64,000 bases of DNA from Clostridium neonatale (GCF_001458595.1 NZ_LN890328.1:1-64000), one strand, 5' to 3'. Shown: positions 52,795 to 62,392, counted from the stretch's first letter. Numbers and translations are program-made. The notes: generated by a model not told the origin, from the sequence alone.

Positions 52795-55056
52795 ATGAAG
52801 GTTACAAGTGAAGTAAACAATATACTTGTAAAAGCATACGAAGAAGCAAAAGAGAGAAATAGTGAATATATTACACCAGAACATTTGCTGTATGCAGCTA
52901 CATTTGATGACACTATTATGAATGCAATCGAAGAATTAGGTGGAGATATAGGTGGATTAAGATATAACTTAGCAACATATATAAAGACATATATAAGTAG
53001 AAAAACTGGAGAACCTCAAGAAAGTATAGATTTTCAAAAGGTTATACTTAGAGCGAATGAACAAGTTAGATATAGTCAGAGAGATGCTATTGATGTAGAA
53101 CATATAATGGCGGCATTTTTTGATTTGGAAGAGAGTTATGCGCTGTATTATCTACAACAGGAAGGAATAATAAAAGGAGAATTATTATATAAACTTTGCC
53201 ATAGATCTGATACGGATGAGTTTATTTCAGAAGATAAAGAAGATAATTCTGATGATAATAATAGAGATGAGTTAGAACTTAGTGAAGAAGCTAAAACTAA
53301 AAAGAGAGAAGATGCTTTTCTTCATAAATTTACTATTGATTTAACAGAAAAAGCTAAAGAGGAAAACTTAGATCCACTTATAGGGAGAAAAGATATACTA
53401 GATAGAACAATTCAAATTCTTTGTAGAAGAAATAAAAATAATCCAATCCATATAGGAGAATCTGGAGTTGGTAAAACTGCTATTACTCTTGGACTTGCAA
53501 AGCTTATAGTGGATGGAAATGTTCCAGATAAACTTAAAGACAGTAAGATATTTTCTTTAGATATTGGATCTGTTATTGCTGGAACAAAGTATAGAGGAGA
53601 TTTTGAAGAAAGAATTAAGAAGATACTTGATTTAATAAGCAAAATTAAAAATCCAATTGTATATATTGATGAAATTCATAGTATTGTTGGGGCTGGAGCA
53701 TTAAATGGTGGAGCTTTAGATGCATCAAATTTACTTAAGCCATATCTTACAGATGGAAAAATAAAATTCATTGGAGCCACTACATTTGATGAATATAAAA
53801 AGCATTTTGAAAAGGATAAAGCTTTAAGCAGAAGATTTCAGACTATAGATGTTAAGCAACCATCAATTAAGGAAGCTATTGAAATACTAAATGGAATAAG
53901 GACTAGCTATGAAGAATACCATAATGTTGAATATACAGATGAGGCTATTAAAAGTTCAGTTATATTAAGTGATAAATTTATTAAGGATAAGTTTTTACCA
54001 GATAAAGCTATTGATATTATCGATGAAGCAGGAGCTTACGCACGTAATACTATTGAAAGTACTGATGAAAAAATAACTGTTGATGAAAAGATAATTGAGA
54101 GTGTAATATCAAAAGTATGTAGTATTCCAAAGCAAAGTGTTGAGACTAATGAGATCAATAGTTTGGAACATTTGGAAGAAAATTTAAAGACAAGAATATT
54201 TAATCAAGATATAGCTATTGAAGAAATAGTAAGATGTATAAAGATGTCTAGAGCAGGACTTACAGATGATGAAAAACCAATAGCTTCAATGCTTTTTGTT
54301 GGACCAACTGGTGTTGGTAAGACTGAAATAGCAAAAACATTAGCATCTTCTTTAGGAATAGAACTTGTACGTTTCGATATGAGTGAATATACTGAAAAGC
54401 ATGCAGCAGCTAAGCTTATAGGATCACCTCCAGGATATGTTGGGTATGAGGAAGGTGGACTTTTAACTGATACAATAAGAAAGACTCCGCATTGTGTATT
54501 GCTTTTAGATGAAGTTGAAAAAGCACATGAAGATATAGTGAGCGTTTTATTACAAGTTATGGATTATGCGACACTGACTGATAATAAAGGCAGAAAAGCA
54601 GATTTTAAAAATACTATCATAATAATGACATCAAACGCAGGAGCTAAAAATATAGGAAAGCAACTTATTGGCTTTGGAAATCGTGAAGTTAAAGGAGAAG
54701 CTATTATGGAGGAAGTTAAACGCTATTTTACTCCTGAATTTAGAAATAGACTTGATAAAATTGTAGTGTTTAATCATATTAATGATAAAATGGCTGTTGA
54801 TATTGCTACTAAGCAGTTGAATGACTTTAAGATAAAACTTGCGGCTAAGAAAATAGAAATTGAATTTTCACAAAAATGTATTGAACGTGTAGCTAAAATT
54901 GGCACATCTCATGAGTTCGGTGCAAGAGAAATTTCAAGAGTTATTAATGGACAAATAAAAAATATTCTAGTTGATGAAATTTTGTTTGGAAAATTAAAAG
55001 ACGGTGGAAAATGCAGTATTGATGTAGTTGATGATAAATTTGTATTGAATATTTAA
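52795..55056 (+). CDS. clpA: ATP-dependent Clp protease ATP-binding subunit ClpA
   Basis: This 753-residue unfoldase has an N-terminal double Clp-N domain (1-150) with an acidic linker, AAA-1 (Walker A GESGVGKTA, Walker B IVYIDEIHSIVG) and AAA-2 (Walker A GPTGVGKTE, Walker B CVLLLDEVEKAH). There is no long ClpB-type middle domain. The loop KQLIGFGN supplies an IGF motif for docking on ClpP. Its pairing with clpS confirms the identity. GGAGGT at the end of clpS is its ribosome site. Confidence 0.96.
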   Translation: MKVTSEVNNILVKAYEEAKERNSEYITPEHLLYAATFDDTIMNAIEELGGDIGGLRYNLATYIKTYISRKTGEPQESIDFQKVILRANEQVRYSQRDAIDVEHIMAAFFDLEESYALYYLQQEGIIKGELLYKLCHRSDTDEFISEDKEDNSDDNNRDELELSEEAKTKKREDAFLHKFTIDLTEKAKEENLDPLIGRKDILDRTIQILCRRNKNNPIHIGESGVGKTAITLGLAKLIVDGNVPDKLKDSKIFSLDIGSVIAGTKYRGDFEERIKKILDLISKIKNPIVYIDEIHSIVGAGALNGGALDASNLLKPYLTDGKIKFIGATTFDEYKKHFEKDKALSRRFQTIDVKQPSIKEAIEILNGIRTSYEEYHNVEYTDEAIKSSVILSDKFIKDKFLPDKAIDIIDEAGAYARNTIESTDEKITVDEKIIESVISKVCSIPKQSVETNEINSLEHLEENLKTRIFNQDIAIEEIVRCIKMSRAGLTDDEKPIASMLFVGPTGVGKTEIAKTLASSLGIELVRFDMSEYTEKHAAAKLIGSPPGYVGYEEGGLLTDTIRKTPHCVLLLDEVEKAHEDIVSVLLQVMDYATLTDNKGRKADFKNTIIIMTSNAGAKNIGKQLIGFGNREVKGEAIMEEVKRYFTPEFRNRLDKIVVFNHINDKMAVDIATKQLNDFKIKLAAKKIEIEFSQKCIERVAKIGTSHEFGAREISRVINGQIKNILVDEILFGKLKDGGKCSIDVVDDKFVLNI

Positions 55057-55067
55057 GTTGGATAAAA

Positions 55068-55112
55068 ATAAAGTGATGTGTAGGGTTATAAAATCTTCAC
55101 ATCACTTTTAAT
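55068..55112. terminator. Bidirectional terminator
   Basis: Stem AAAGTGATGTG / CACATCACTTTT between convergent clpA and the FapA-like gene. Confidence 0.85.
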
Positions 55113-55114
55113 TG

Positions 55115-57094
55115 TTAAAGAACGAATTTTTCAATTATGATTTCGCCATCCTTGTCCATAAAAGCTTTGACGTTTCTCCCGGAAACTTCCAATGTTTTTT
55201 TCTTATTACCAAAACAGAAAACTGTATTATTGTAAGCTATGTCAGCGGTTATAATACCATCTTTTTCAACTTCTAATGTAGTAAAGACACCTGCATCACT
55301 TCCAACTGTTTTTAATTTTATACATTTTCTTGCATTTAATACTCCACCTCTAGCAACAGCTTTTTCCTGAGTAAATTCAATGGTATCAAAAGCCTTAATT
55401 TTAGAAGTAAATTGACCTTTACCAGTGATGAAAATGCTACCTGTAGATACTATATTACTATTTTGACAATAAGATAAAGTTACATCTATAGGAATCTCTA
55501 AAGAATCATTTGTTATTTCTATTTCTTCTTCAATTAGTTCTTTAAAATATTTAAGCTCATCAATTGATTTAATATTAAAAGTGTTTAAACCCATAAGTTT
55601 GTTTCTTATAAAGTCTAATATTTCACTTTTTTGAATTCCTGCGGAAATATTAAAAGTTAAAACACTCATAGAAAGTTTTGTTATATTTTTAAACCTTTTA
55701 TCCATAAGAACATTTATTAGTTCACCAATATTTCTTTCAGGTGATTTTTCAAGAAGAAGTTCAATTGCATCAATTAGACCAGTTAAATCTGAATAATATT
55801 TATTTAGATTTTCTAAGTAAATTTTTCTTTCAACATCATACCCACCGGCTAATATACTAGAATTTATTACACTTCCCATTATAGATATAGGACCATTTGC
55901 GGAAGCAGTTGCGGATGTGATATTTTTTCTGACTAAAAGGCGGCCTTTTGCATGAACCTTCATTCCATCATTAATACTATTATTGACTTCAACATCTCCA
56001 ACAAAGTTAATGTTACCAGTATTTAAATCAACATCGTTGACAGAATAGACATCATTAACTATGAAAACACCATTTTGTTCACTAGGTCGTCCAGATTTAG
56101 TAGCAATAATTTTATTTTCTGAGATAGTGCATCCTTTTGTGGCTTTGAATGGCTTACTGCGTGAAGTTTTTTTGGGAAGAACTGACCCAAAAACATCAGA
56201 TCCATTTTTTCCGATGACACCAGGAATTTTAACCGCAAGAACTTCACCTTTTTTTACATTAGATAAATTATTTAGATTTCTATAATCAATTTTTTCTTTA
56301 GAATCAACATCAAAATGATTTTTTTCTTCTTGTTTAAATAAAATCTTAATTTCATCTTCTTTGTCATTTACTTGAGGTGTACCTTTTGCAACTAAGATTT
56401 CTGCACCAAGTGTACCCTCGCATACTTCATTTAATACTTCATCAATTATTCCATTACGTACTTTTAAGTTATATAAAGCAGTTTTTAGTTCATTTGGCGT
56501 ATATTTTTTAGGATATGATCCGGGTCTTTTTCTTGCTCTTAAAACTAAATTTTTAGATAAAGATGTGTCTTTAAGATAATAAGTGTATTCTGGAGTGTAT
56601 TCAATGATTGAATATACGTTCATTTTATCTTCAGAAATTCTAATATCCATTTTTCTATGGGATTCAACTGTGGAAGCTGTATAACTTAAGATATCGTTTT
56701 CGTAAACTGGGTATGGAATTTTGGATTGACAGAGAACATCATTTATTTTTAAATTTATTCCATCACAGGCTCTTATGGTGAATTTCTCGTTATTAGTATT
56801 ATTAGGATCTGAAATTATAATAATTTCTCCATTTTCAACTTTGATACCAGATTCAAAGCTATCATTTGCATTATTATCTAATGTAAAATTATCGTTATCA
56901 TTTAAGGTTTGATTGGTGATTTCCTCTGAAACAGTGTTAAATTTATCTAAAGTTACTTTTATTTCTGTTGTTCGATTAAATAAACCAGAAGTTTTAAGTA
57001 CTTTATACTTAATATTTTCTACAGGAATATTTAATTCTTTGGAAGCTTGATTTAAGCAATCATTTATATCTTTTCCATAAAATAATAAATCCAT
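55115..57094 (-). CDS. FapA-like DUF342 protein
   Basis: This is a 659-residue cytoplasmic protein. The N-terminus (YGKDINDCLNQASKELNIP) resembles the Jag-N/FapA N-terminal domain. The middle carries the FapA core with VPGVIGKNGSDVFG-like glycine patterns (read here as KIPGVIGKNGSDVFG) and a right-handed beta-helix of short repeats (NINFVGDVEVNNSINDGMKV). A coiled-coil stretch near 430-560 follows. FapA proteins polymerise and are linked to flagellar assembly or cell polarity in some bacteria. GGGAGG precedes the ATG. Confidence 0.87.
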   Translation of the reverse strand: MDLLFYGKDINDCLNQASKELNIPVENIKYKVLKTSGLFNRTTEIKVTLDKFNTVSEEITNQTLNDNDNFTLDNNANDSFESGIKVENGEIIIISDPNNTNNEKFTIRACDGINLKINDVLCQSKIPYPVYENDILSYTASTVESHRKMDIRISEDKMNVYSIIEYTPEYTYYLKDTSLSKNLVLRARKRPGSYPKKYTPNELKTALYNLKVRNGIIDEVLNEVCEGTLGAEILVAKGTPQVNDKEDEIKILFKQEEKNHFDVDSKEKIDYRNLNNLSNVKKGEVLAVKIPGVIGKNGSDVFGSVLPKKTSRSKPFKATKGCTISENKIIATKSGRPSEQNGVFIVNDVYSVNDVDLNTGNINFVGDVEVNNSINDGMKVHAKGRLLVRKNITSATASANGPISIMGSVINSSILAGGYDVERKIYLENLNKYYSDLTGLIDAIELLLEKSPERNIGELINVLMDKRFKNITKLSMSVLTFNISAGIQKSEILDFIRNKLMGLNTFNIKSIDELKYFKELIEEEIEITNDSLEIPIDVTLSYCQNSNIVSTGSIFITGKGQFTSKIKAFDTIEFTQEKAVARGGVLNARKCIKLKTVGSDAGVFTTLEVEKDGIITADIAYNNTVFCFGNKKKTLEVSGRNVKAFMDKDGEIIIEKFVL

Positions 57095-57306
57095 TTTTAT
57101 TTACCTCCCTTTTTAAGAAGATGAAATACGATTTTATACTATAATTATATCATCAAACTATAAATTTGTTTAATATATAAATTTATTTACATCTATAAAA
57201 ATATATAGGATTAAATCTATTTTTAAATGAAAAAGCAATAGAAATATTATATAATTATATTAAATCATGGAAATATAAAAATCTATAGTGTAAAGAAGGG
57301 AATTTT

Positions 57307-57852
57307 ATGTTACATGTTATTAATACCATGGAATTTTGGGTAGAAAAATGCATGGCAGAAGTAATTGCGAAAAGTGATGTCTGTACTTGTGATAAATGTT
57401 TAAAGGATATTTATGCATTAACATTAAATAGGCTAAAACCAAATTATATAATATCAACAAAAGGCATTAATAGTAAGGAATTGGATTCTAAGTTTGAAAT
57501 AGTGAAAGATACTATCATTGATCAAATAAAGATATCAATAGATAAAATAAAAAACAATCCGAGCCATAATAAAGATCATATAGAAAGTGTAGCTAATTGT
57601 GCAGAAATTTATGTAGAAGAATATGTACCTAAAATAATTGAAGAAAGTGATATGTGTAAGTATGATGAATGCATAAATGAAGTATATAAATTTATTTTAA
57701 ATAATATTAGGCCATGTTATTACGTTTCAAAAGAAGGATCCATAATTCTTAATTTAAAAAGAGAAGAATATAAGACTAATATAGTTATAGAAACAGAAAA
57801 AGCAATAGAGTATGTTAAAAATAATAATATTCATGTAGGATTTAAATTATGA
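57307..57852 (+). CDS. Tandem ComFB-domain protein
   Basis: This 181-residue protein contains two ComFB (late competence) domains in tandem, at about residues 4-60 and 98-155. Each has a start like NTMEFWVEKCMAEVI or NCAEIYVEEYVPKII, a Cys cluster (CTCDKC; second copy CKYDEC) and LNRLKPNYIISTKG or LNNIRPCYYVSKEG. The usual ComFB is a single domain of about 90-100 residues. ComFB proteins have been reported to bind cyclic dinucleotides. AAGAAGGG precedes the ATG. It is divergent from the FapA-like gene. Confidence 0.85.
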   Translation: MLHVINTMEFWVEKCMAEVIAKSDVCTCDKCLKDIYALTLNRLKPNYIISTKGINSKELDSKFEIVKDTIIDQIKISIDKIKNNPSHNKDHIESVANCAEIYVEEYVPKIIEESDMCKYDECINEVYKFILNNIRPCYYVSKEGSIILNLKREEYKTNIVIETEKAIEYVKNNNIHVGFKL

Positions 57853-57970
57853 ATAGATTATTATGAGTGATAAATTGAAACCACGCTATAAAGTTTCTGT
57901 TCCATTTATATTTAAGATATTATTGAAATTTTCTGATTCCGTAAAGGAATTTATTTTATTAAGATACCAG

Positions 57971-58020
57971 AATTGAACATAGAATAGATTTATGTAGGTG
58001 ATTTTTGTTTTGTTCAATTA
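57971..58020 (+). terminator. Hairpin downstream of the ComFB gene
   Basis: AATTGAACA pairs with TGTTCAATT across a 31-base loop; a smaller ATTCC/GGAAT stem with TTATTTTATT lies just before (57936-57960) and is a better terminator. Nothing else is apparent in 57853-58190. Confidence 0.45.
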
Positions 58021-58194
58021 TAAAATTATTTAAGTATTTTTTATTATAGATAGTATATGTCTGAAAAATATTTATCATTAATTATGAAAAAAGTTTATAA
58101 AACTATTGTATTTCTCATATCATTGAGGTTATAATTATAAAAAACAAAGATATTTAAAAATGTTGATAAGGAAGAGTATATTATAATCATGCTT

Positions 58195-58432
58195 TTAAGA
58201 GAGCTAGAAGTTGGTGAGAATCTAGTAAAGCATCATAATAGAAGCAGCCTTTGAATTTCATTACTGAAAAATAAGATAACTTCTTAATTAGGTAATGACG
58301 TAGACTTCACGTTATAGAAGGAGAATATTAATTGATATTCTAACTAAGAGAACAATATTTATTGTTTATTAGGGTGGTACCGCGGAGAATAGCTTTCGTC
58401 CCTTGTTTTGGGGATGGAGGTTTTTTTATTTG
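58195..58432 (+). promoter_or_regulatory. T-box riboswitch, phenylalanine type
   Basis: Stem I begins GAGAGCTAGAAG with TTGGTGAGAATCTAG. The specifier loop reads GAATTTCATT (58253-58262): the codon is TTT or TTC depending on register, both Phe. The T-box sequence is TTAGGGTGGTACCGCGG (58368), TGGT fitting discriminator A of tRNA-Phe. The terminator is TTCGTCCCTTG / GGGGATGGAGG with T7. A -10 TATAAT lies at 58182. Confidence 0.88.
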
Positions 58433-58460
58433 TAATTATAGAATGGAAGGGTGATTTTTA

Positions 58461-58940
58461 ATGGAAGAAATCTTAGAAATTTTAGAGAAGAATAGCAGAT
58501 ATACTGATGAACAAATAGCAGTAATGTGTGGAAAGACTGTAGAGGAAGTTAGAGAAGCCATAACAAAGTATGAAGAAGAGAGTATAATCGCAGGATATAC
58601 AACTCTTATAAATTGGGAAAACACAGGAAGTGAGACTGTAACTGCTCTTATTGAAGTTAAGATAACACCTCAAAGAGGAGAAGGATTTGATAAGGTAGCA
58701 GAAAGAATATATAAGTTCTCACAAGTTAAGGCATGTTATTTAATGTCTGGAGGATTTGACTTAACTGTTATTGTTGAAGGAAAAACAATGAAGGAAGTTG
58801 CTATGTTTGTATCAGAAAAATTAGCAGTTCAAGAATATGTACTTAGTACAGCAACTCACTTTGTATTAAAGAAATATAAAGATCATGGAACAATATTTAA
58901 AGAAAAGAAACTTGATGATAGGGAGGCTATATTCATATGA
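58461..58940 (+). CDS. Lrp/AsnC-family regulator
   Basis: This is a 159-residue regulator with an N-terminal HTH (SRYTDEQIAVMCGKTVEEVR) and a C-terminal RAM/Lrp ligand domain (VTALIEVKITPQRGEGFDKV, 20 residues; then GGFDLTVIVEGKTMKEV). It probably senses an amino acid, and control of the aminotransferase gene that overlaps its end by four bases (ATGA) is likely. Both are under the Phe T-box. GGAAGGG precedes the ATG. Confidence 0.93.
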   Translation: MEEILEILEKNSRYTDEQIAVMCGKTVEEVREAITKYEEESIIAGYTTLINWENTGSETVTALIEVKITPQRGEGFDKVAERIYKFSQVKACYLMSGGFDLTVIVEGKTMKEVAMFVSEKLAVQEYVLSTATHFVLKKYKDHGTIFKEKKLDDREAIFI

Positions 58941-60109
58941 TAATAGAAAATATGATAAAAGATAATGTTAAAAATATGCCTCCATCAGGAATAAGAAAGT
59001 ACTTTGACATAGTAAATGAAATGGAAGGGGTAATATCTCTTGGGGTTGGAGAACCGGACTTTGTTACTCCATGGAATGTAAGAGAAGCAGGTATTTATTC
59101 TATAGAACAAGGACATACCCATTATTCGTCTAATGCAGGTTTCATTGAATTAAGAAATGAAATATGCAAGTATTTAAAAAGAAGATTTGATCTAGTTTAT
59201 AATCCTGATGATGAAGTTATTGTAACTGTTGGAGGTAGTGAAGGAATTGATATTGCTCTTAGAGCCTTAGTTGGACCTGGTGATGAAGTTATAGTTCCTG
59301 AGCCAAGCTTTGTTGCTTATAAAGGATGTACAGCCTTCACTGGTGCTACTGCAAAAGTACTTGAACTCAAGGAAAGCGATGAATTTAAACTTATGCCAGA
59401 AGATTTAGAAAAAGCTATTACTCCTAAAACAAAAGTAGTTATAATTCCATTTCCTAACAATCCTACAGGTGCAATAATGACGAGAGAAGAACTTCAAGGA
59501 ATTGTTAATGTGTTAAAAGACAAAGATGTTATAATTATTTCTGATGAAATATATTCAGAGCTTTGTTATGGTGAGAAGCATGTATCAATAGCATCATTCC
59601 CTGAAGTAAAAGATAAAACTCTAGTTATAAATGGATTTTCTAAATCATATGCAATGACTGGATGGAGATTAGGTTATCTGTGTGGGCATAAAGCGTTGAT
59701 ATCCCAAATGAAAAAGATACATCAATATGCAATAATGTGTTCACCAACAACTGCTCAATTTGCTGCGGTTGAAGCTTTAAAAAAAGGCGATGACAGTGTT
59801 GAAGAAATGAGAAAAGAATATAATAGAAGAAGAAGAGTACTAGTTGATGGATTTAGAAAAATGGGATTAGATTGTTTTGAACCTCTTGGAGCATTTTATG
59901 TATTCCCTAATATACAATCTTTAGGAATGTCGTCTGATGAATTCTGTGAAAAGCTATTAAGACAAGAAAAAGTTCTTGTTGTACCAGGTAATGCTTTTGG
60001 GGATTGCGGAGAAGGTTTTATAAGAGCTTGCTATGCTTCATCAATGGAAAATATAATGGAAGCATTAAAGAGAATCGAAAGATTTATTAAGACTATTAAA
60101 AATAAATAA
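58937..60109 (+). CDS. Class I/II aminotransferase, probably aromatic amino acid
   Basis: This 390-residue fold-type I PLP enzyme has GVGEPDFVTPWNVREA at the substrate arm, NNPTGAIMTREEL with the PLP-binding Asn, SDEIYSELCYG with Asp and Tyr, and the Schiff-base lysine in NGFSKSYAMTGWRLGY. The C-terminal Arg lies in GEGFIRACYASS. It is close to PatA/AraT-like enzymes. The Phe T-box suggests that its substrate is phenylalanine/phenylpyruvate or tyrosine. It overlaps the Lrp gene. Confidence 0.93.
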   Translation: MIIENMIKDNVKNMPPSGIRKYFDIVNEMEGVISLGVGEPDFVTPWNVREAGIYSIEQGHTHYSSNAGFIELRNEICKYLKRRFDLVYNPDDEVIVTVGGSEGIDIALRALVGPGDEVIVPEPSFVAYKGCTAFTGATAKVLELKESDEFKLMPEDLEKAITPKTKVVIIPFPNNPTGAIMTREELQGIVNVLKDKDVIIISDEIYSELCYGEKHVSIASFPEVKDKTLVINGFSKSYAMTGWRLGYLCGHKALISQMKKIHQYAIMCSPTTAQFAAVEALKKGDDSVEEMRKEYNRRRRVLVDGFRKMGLDCFEPLGAFYVFPNIQSLGMSSDEFCEKLLRQEKVLVVPGNAFGDCGEGFIRACYASSMENIMEALKRIERFIKTIKNK

Positions 60110-60124
60110 TTATAAAAAAGAATT

Positions 60125-60333
60125 GAGAATTATAGCTCAGTTCCTTCTTACAAATTTGCTTATTTTGTGAGGGTTGGAAGGAATTCTTTTAGAGGAAACA
60201 CCTACTCATATTAGTAGGAACGTATTTTCCTTGTAGAAAAATGAGGGCTATAGATATAAGCTCATACCTCGCTAAGTGGTAAATGCCGGCAATTTACATC
60301 AAATACAAGATTTGGGATCTCTGCTTAAGAATA
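60125..60333 (+). ncRNA. Structured RNA candidate, copy 1
   Basis: An intergenic transcript-like structure. TATAGCTC (60131) pairs with GAGGGCTATA (60243) and closes two hairpins: GTTCCTTC/GAAGGAAT with ACAAA/TTTGT, and AGGAAA/TTTCCT with CCTACT/AGTAGG. Then come AAGCTCATACCTCGCTAA (60258), a small palindrome GTAAATGCCGGCAATTTAC, CAAGATTTGGG (60306) and TCTCTGCTTAAGAATA. The last blocks recur on the minus strand at 26071-25991. I cannot match it to 6S, tmRNA, SRP RNA, RNase P or a known riboswitch. A terminator follows. Confidence 0.65.
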
Positions 60334-60380
60334 AAGCATATAGTCTATGCGAGGAGCAGAGACTATATGCTTTATTTTAT
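60333..60380 (+). terminator. Terminator of the structured RNA
   Basis: Perfect 14-bp stem AAAGCATATAGTCT / AGACTATATGCTTT followed by ATTTTAT. Confidence 0.88.
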
Positions 60381-60449
60381 ATATTAATTATGAGAGATTA
60401 TGGGTTATGGAAAGTATAGTTTATTTAAGCACATAAATACTTAGATAAA

Positions 60450-61268
60450 CTAATTAAAAATAAATTTTTCTATTGCTTCTGCAACTGCTCCTTCGTTATT
60501 GTTACATTCACATACGTAGTCAACAATTTCCTTTATTGGTGGAACTGCATTATTAACAGCAATACTTAGCCCGGCAGCATTTAGCATGGACAAATCATTA
60601 AAATTATCACCAATAGCAATAATCTCTTCTTTTTTTATTCCAAGCATTTCGCCTAGCTCAATTACAGCAATTCCTTTATTAACTCCAATTGAGTTGAATT
60701 CTATATATCTATTTGATGAATAAGTAACAGTAACTTTATCATTTGTTATATGTTGAATTTTATTTTCTATATTGTTTAAGTAAGTTCTATCTAAATTTTG
60801 GAACAGCACTTTAGATATAGGTGTATCTTTTAAAAAATCTATTGAGGTATCTTCTTTGATTATAAAACCTTTAAGTCTATTTGAAATATAGTCTTTTTCA
60901 TCATCATTAATATTAAAAACAAAAACATCATTTTCAGTGTATACATGAATGCATACATTATTTTCAAGCCCGGATTTGAATAATGCATCTGCTAAATCAA
61001 AGCTCAATCCATGAAATTTTAGAATTTTATAATTATTATTTTCCACTATTGCTCCACCATTAAAAGAAATAGTGTATTCATTTTCTTTATTTAATAAATT
61101 TAATTCTTTCAAAGTTGGTTTTATTGATCTATGTCCTCTTCCAGTAGCAGGTACAAACTTAATACCCAATTTACTTGCTTTTTTTATTGCTTCTATATTT
61201 TTATTAGGGACTTTTGAATTATCTCCAAGTAAAGTTTCATCTAAATCGCATGCTATTAATTTATACAT
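60450..61268 (-). CDS. Cof-type HAD phosphatase
   Basis: This is a 272-residue HAD hydrolase of the Cof/IIB subfamily. Motif I ACDLDETLLG (catalytic Asp), motif II SFNGGAIV region, motif III with a lysine in VNKGIAVIELGE, and motif IV IAIGDNFNDLSML. The cap domain lies between residues 85 and 190. These dephosphorylate small sugar phosphates or cofactors; the substrate is unknown. GGAGATAAA precedes the ATG. Confidence 0.93.
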   Translation of the reverse strand: MYKLIACDLDETLLGDNSKVPNKNIEAIKKASKLGIKFVPATGRGHRSIKPTLKELNLLNKENEYTISFNGGAIVENNNYKILKFHGLSFDLADALFKSGLENNVCIHVYTENDVFVFNINDDEKDYISNRLKGFIIKEDTSIDFLKDTPISKVLFQNLDRTYLNNIENKIQHITNDKVTVTYSSNRYIEFNSIGVNKGIAVIELGEMLGIKKEEIIAIGDNFNDLSMLNAAGLSIAVNNAVPPIKEIVDYVCECNNNEGAVAEAIEKFIFN

Positions 61269-61612
61269 ATTTTATCTCCGATGTTATGAGTTTAGATTTA
61301 TGATATAGTTATATTAAAATAAATCTCATGATTAAATAATAGTATAAATTGTAAGAAAAATCTTCAAAGTTTCTGAATTAGTTATATTTAACAAAGAATG
61401 TGATTTGTATCATTAATAAAACGTAGTGTTTTATTTAAAGGCTAATTTCATTTGTAGAGTATATAATTATTGAAGGAGAGCAAATTTGAGTAAGCTCTAT
61501 TTACTACTCATTGATATTAAATTATAATTAAAAAAGTATAAAAAATAATTTGAAAATAAATATAATGAACGGTTGATATATGGATATAAGTTGTGAAAAG
61601 AGGGAAGGTAAG

Positions 61613-62338
61613 ATGAGTATAATAAATAAGGAATCTAAGACTCCTTTATATGTACAGTTAATGAATATATTAATAAATAAAATTGACAATTATATGGAAG
61701 AAAATGAACAGTTGGAATCTGAAAGAGATATATGTGTAAAATATGGAGTAAGCAGAACAACAGTTAGGCAAGCACTTGATGAATTAGAGAAAAACAAATA
61801 CATATATAAAATCCAAGGCAAAGGAAATTTTGTTGCAAGCAGAGTTGTGGAGCAGCATTTAACAAAAGTAAGTTCTTTTACTCAGGACATGAAAAAAGCA
61901 GGAAAGACCCCAACTTCCAAATTATTAAATTTTGAAATACAAGAAGCTGATTATTCAATTAGTAAAAAATTAAAAATAGAAGAAAAGGAACTTGTATTTA
62001 AAATGGTAAGATTAAGACTTGCTGATGAAATACCAATGATATATGAAATAACATATTTGCCATATGAAAGGTTTAAAGAATTAAATGAAAAAATAATACA
62101 AGAGATTCCTCTATATGAAGCTTTTGAAAAAAAGTTTAACATAAAAATAACTTCTGCTGAAGAGAGTATAGAAAGTGTATTAACAAGTAAGCTGGAAAGT
62201 GTTTATTTAGGAGTAGATGTTGGAAGTCCAGCATTAAAATTTAAAAGGATAACTTATGAAAATAAAAATATAATCGAATATACTATTACAATTGCCAGAG
62301 GCGATAAGTATAAATATAGAGTTACACTAACTAATTAA
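61613..62338 (+). CDS. GntR-family regulator with UTRA domain
   Basis: This is a 241-residue regulator of the HutC/PhnF subfamily. The N-terminal winged helix reads LESERDICVKYGVSRTTVRQ, followed by GKGNFVAS. The C-terminal UTRA ligand domain covers about 75-235 (FTQDMKKAGKTPTSKLL ... MIYEITYLPYERF). The start is the ATG at 61613 with AGGGAAGG upstream; the frame is open 11 codons further. It stands before the BMP lipoprotein genes and may control them, although a terminator separates them. The gap 61269-61612 holds only a half Crp-type site (TGTGATTTG, 61399). Confidence 0.92.
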   Translation: MSIINKESKTPLYVQLMNILINKIDNYMEENEQLESERDICVKYGVSRTTVRQALDELEKNKYIYKIQGKGNFVASRVVEQHLTKVSSFTQDMKKAGKTPTSKLLNFEIQEADYSISKKLKIEEKELVFKMVRLRLADEIPMIYEITYLPYERFKELNEKIIQEIPLYEAFEKKFNIKITSAEESIESVLTSKLESVYLGVDVGSPALKFKRITYENKNIIEYTITIARGDKYKYRVTLTN

Positions 62339-62356
62339 ATTTGATATACAATATAT

Positions 62357-62392
62357 TAAATAGCATATATAAAATATATGCTATTTATTTAT
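62357..62392 (+). terminator. Terminator of the GntR gene
   Basis: Stem AAATAGCATATAT / ATATATGCTATTT with a T-rich tail, directly followed by a promoter. Confidence 0.85.

Noticed and set aside
60125-60333. Identity as 6S RNA, tmRNA, SRP RNA or RNase P RNA
   Set aside because: No rod with a central bubble, no tag frame or ACCA end, no GGAAG SRP loop, and no RNase P core motifs are visible; kept as unknown structured RNA.
61399-61415. Second Crp-type site before the GntR gene
   Set aside because: TGTGATTTGTATCATT keeps only one good half-site.
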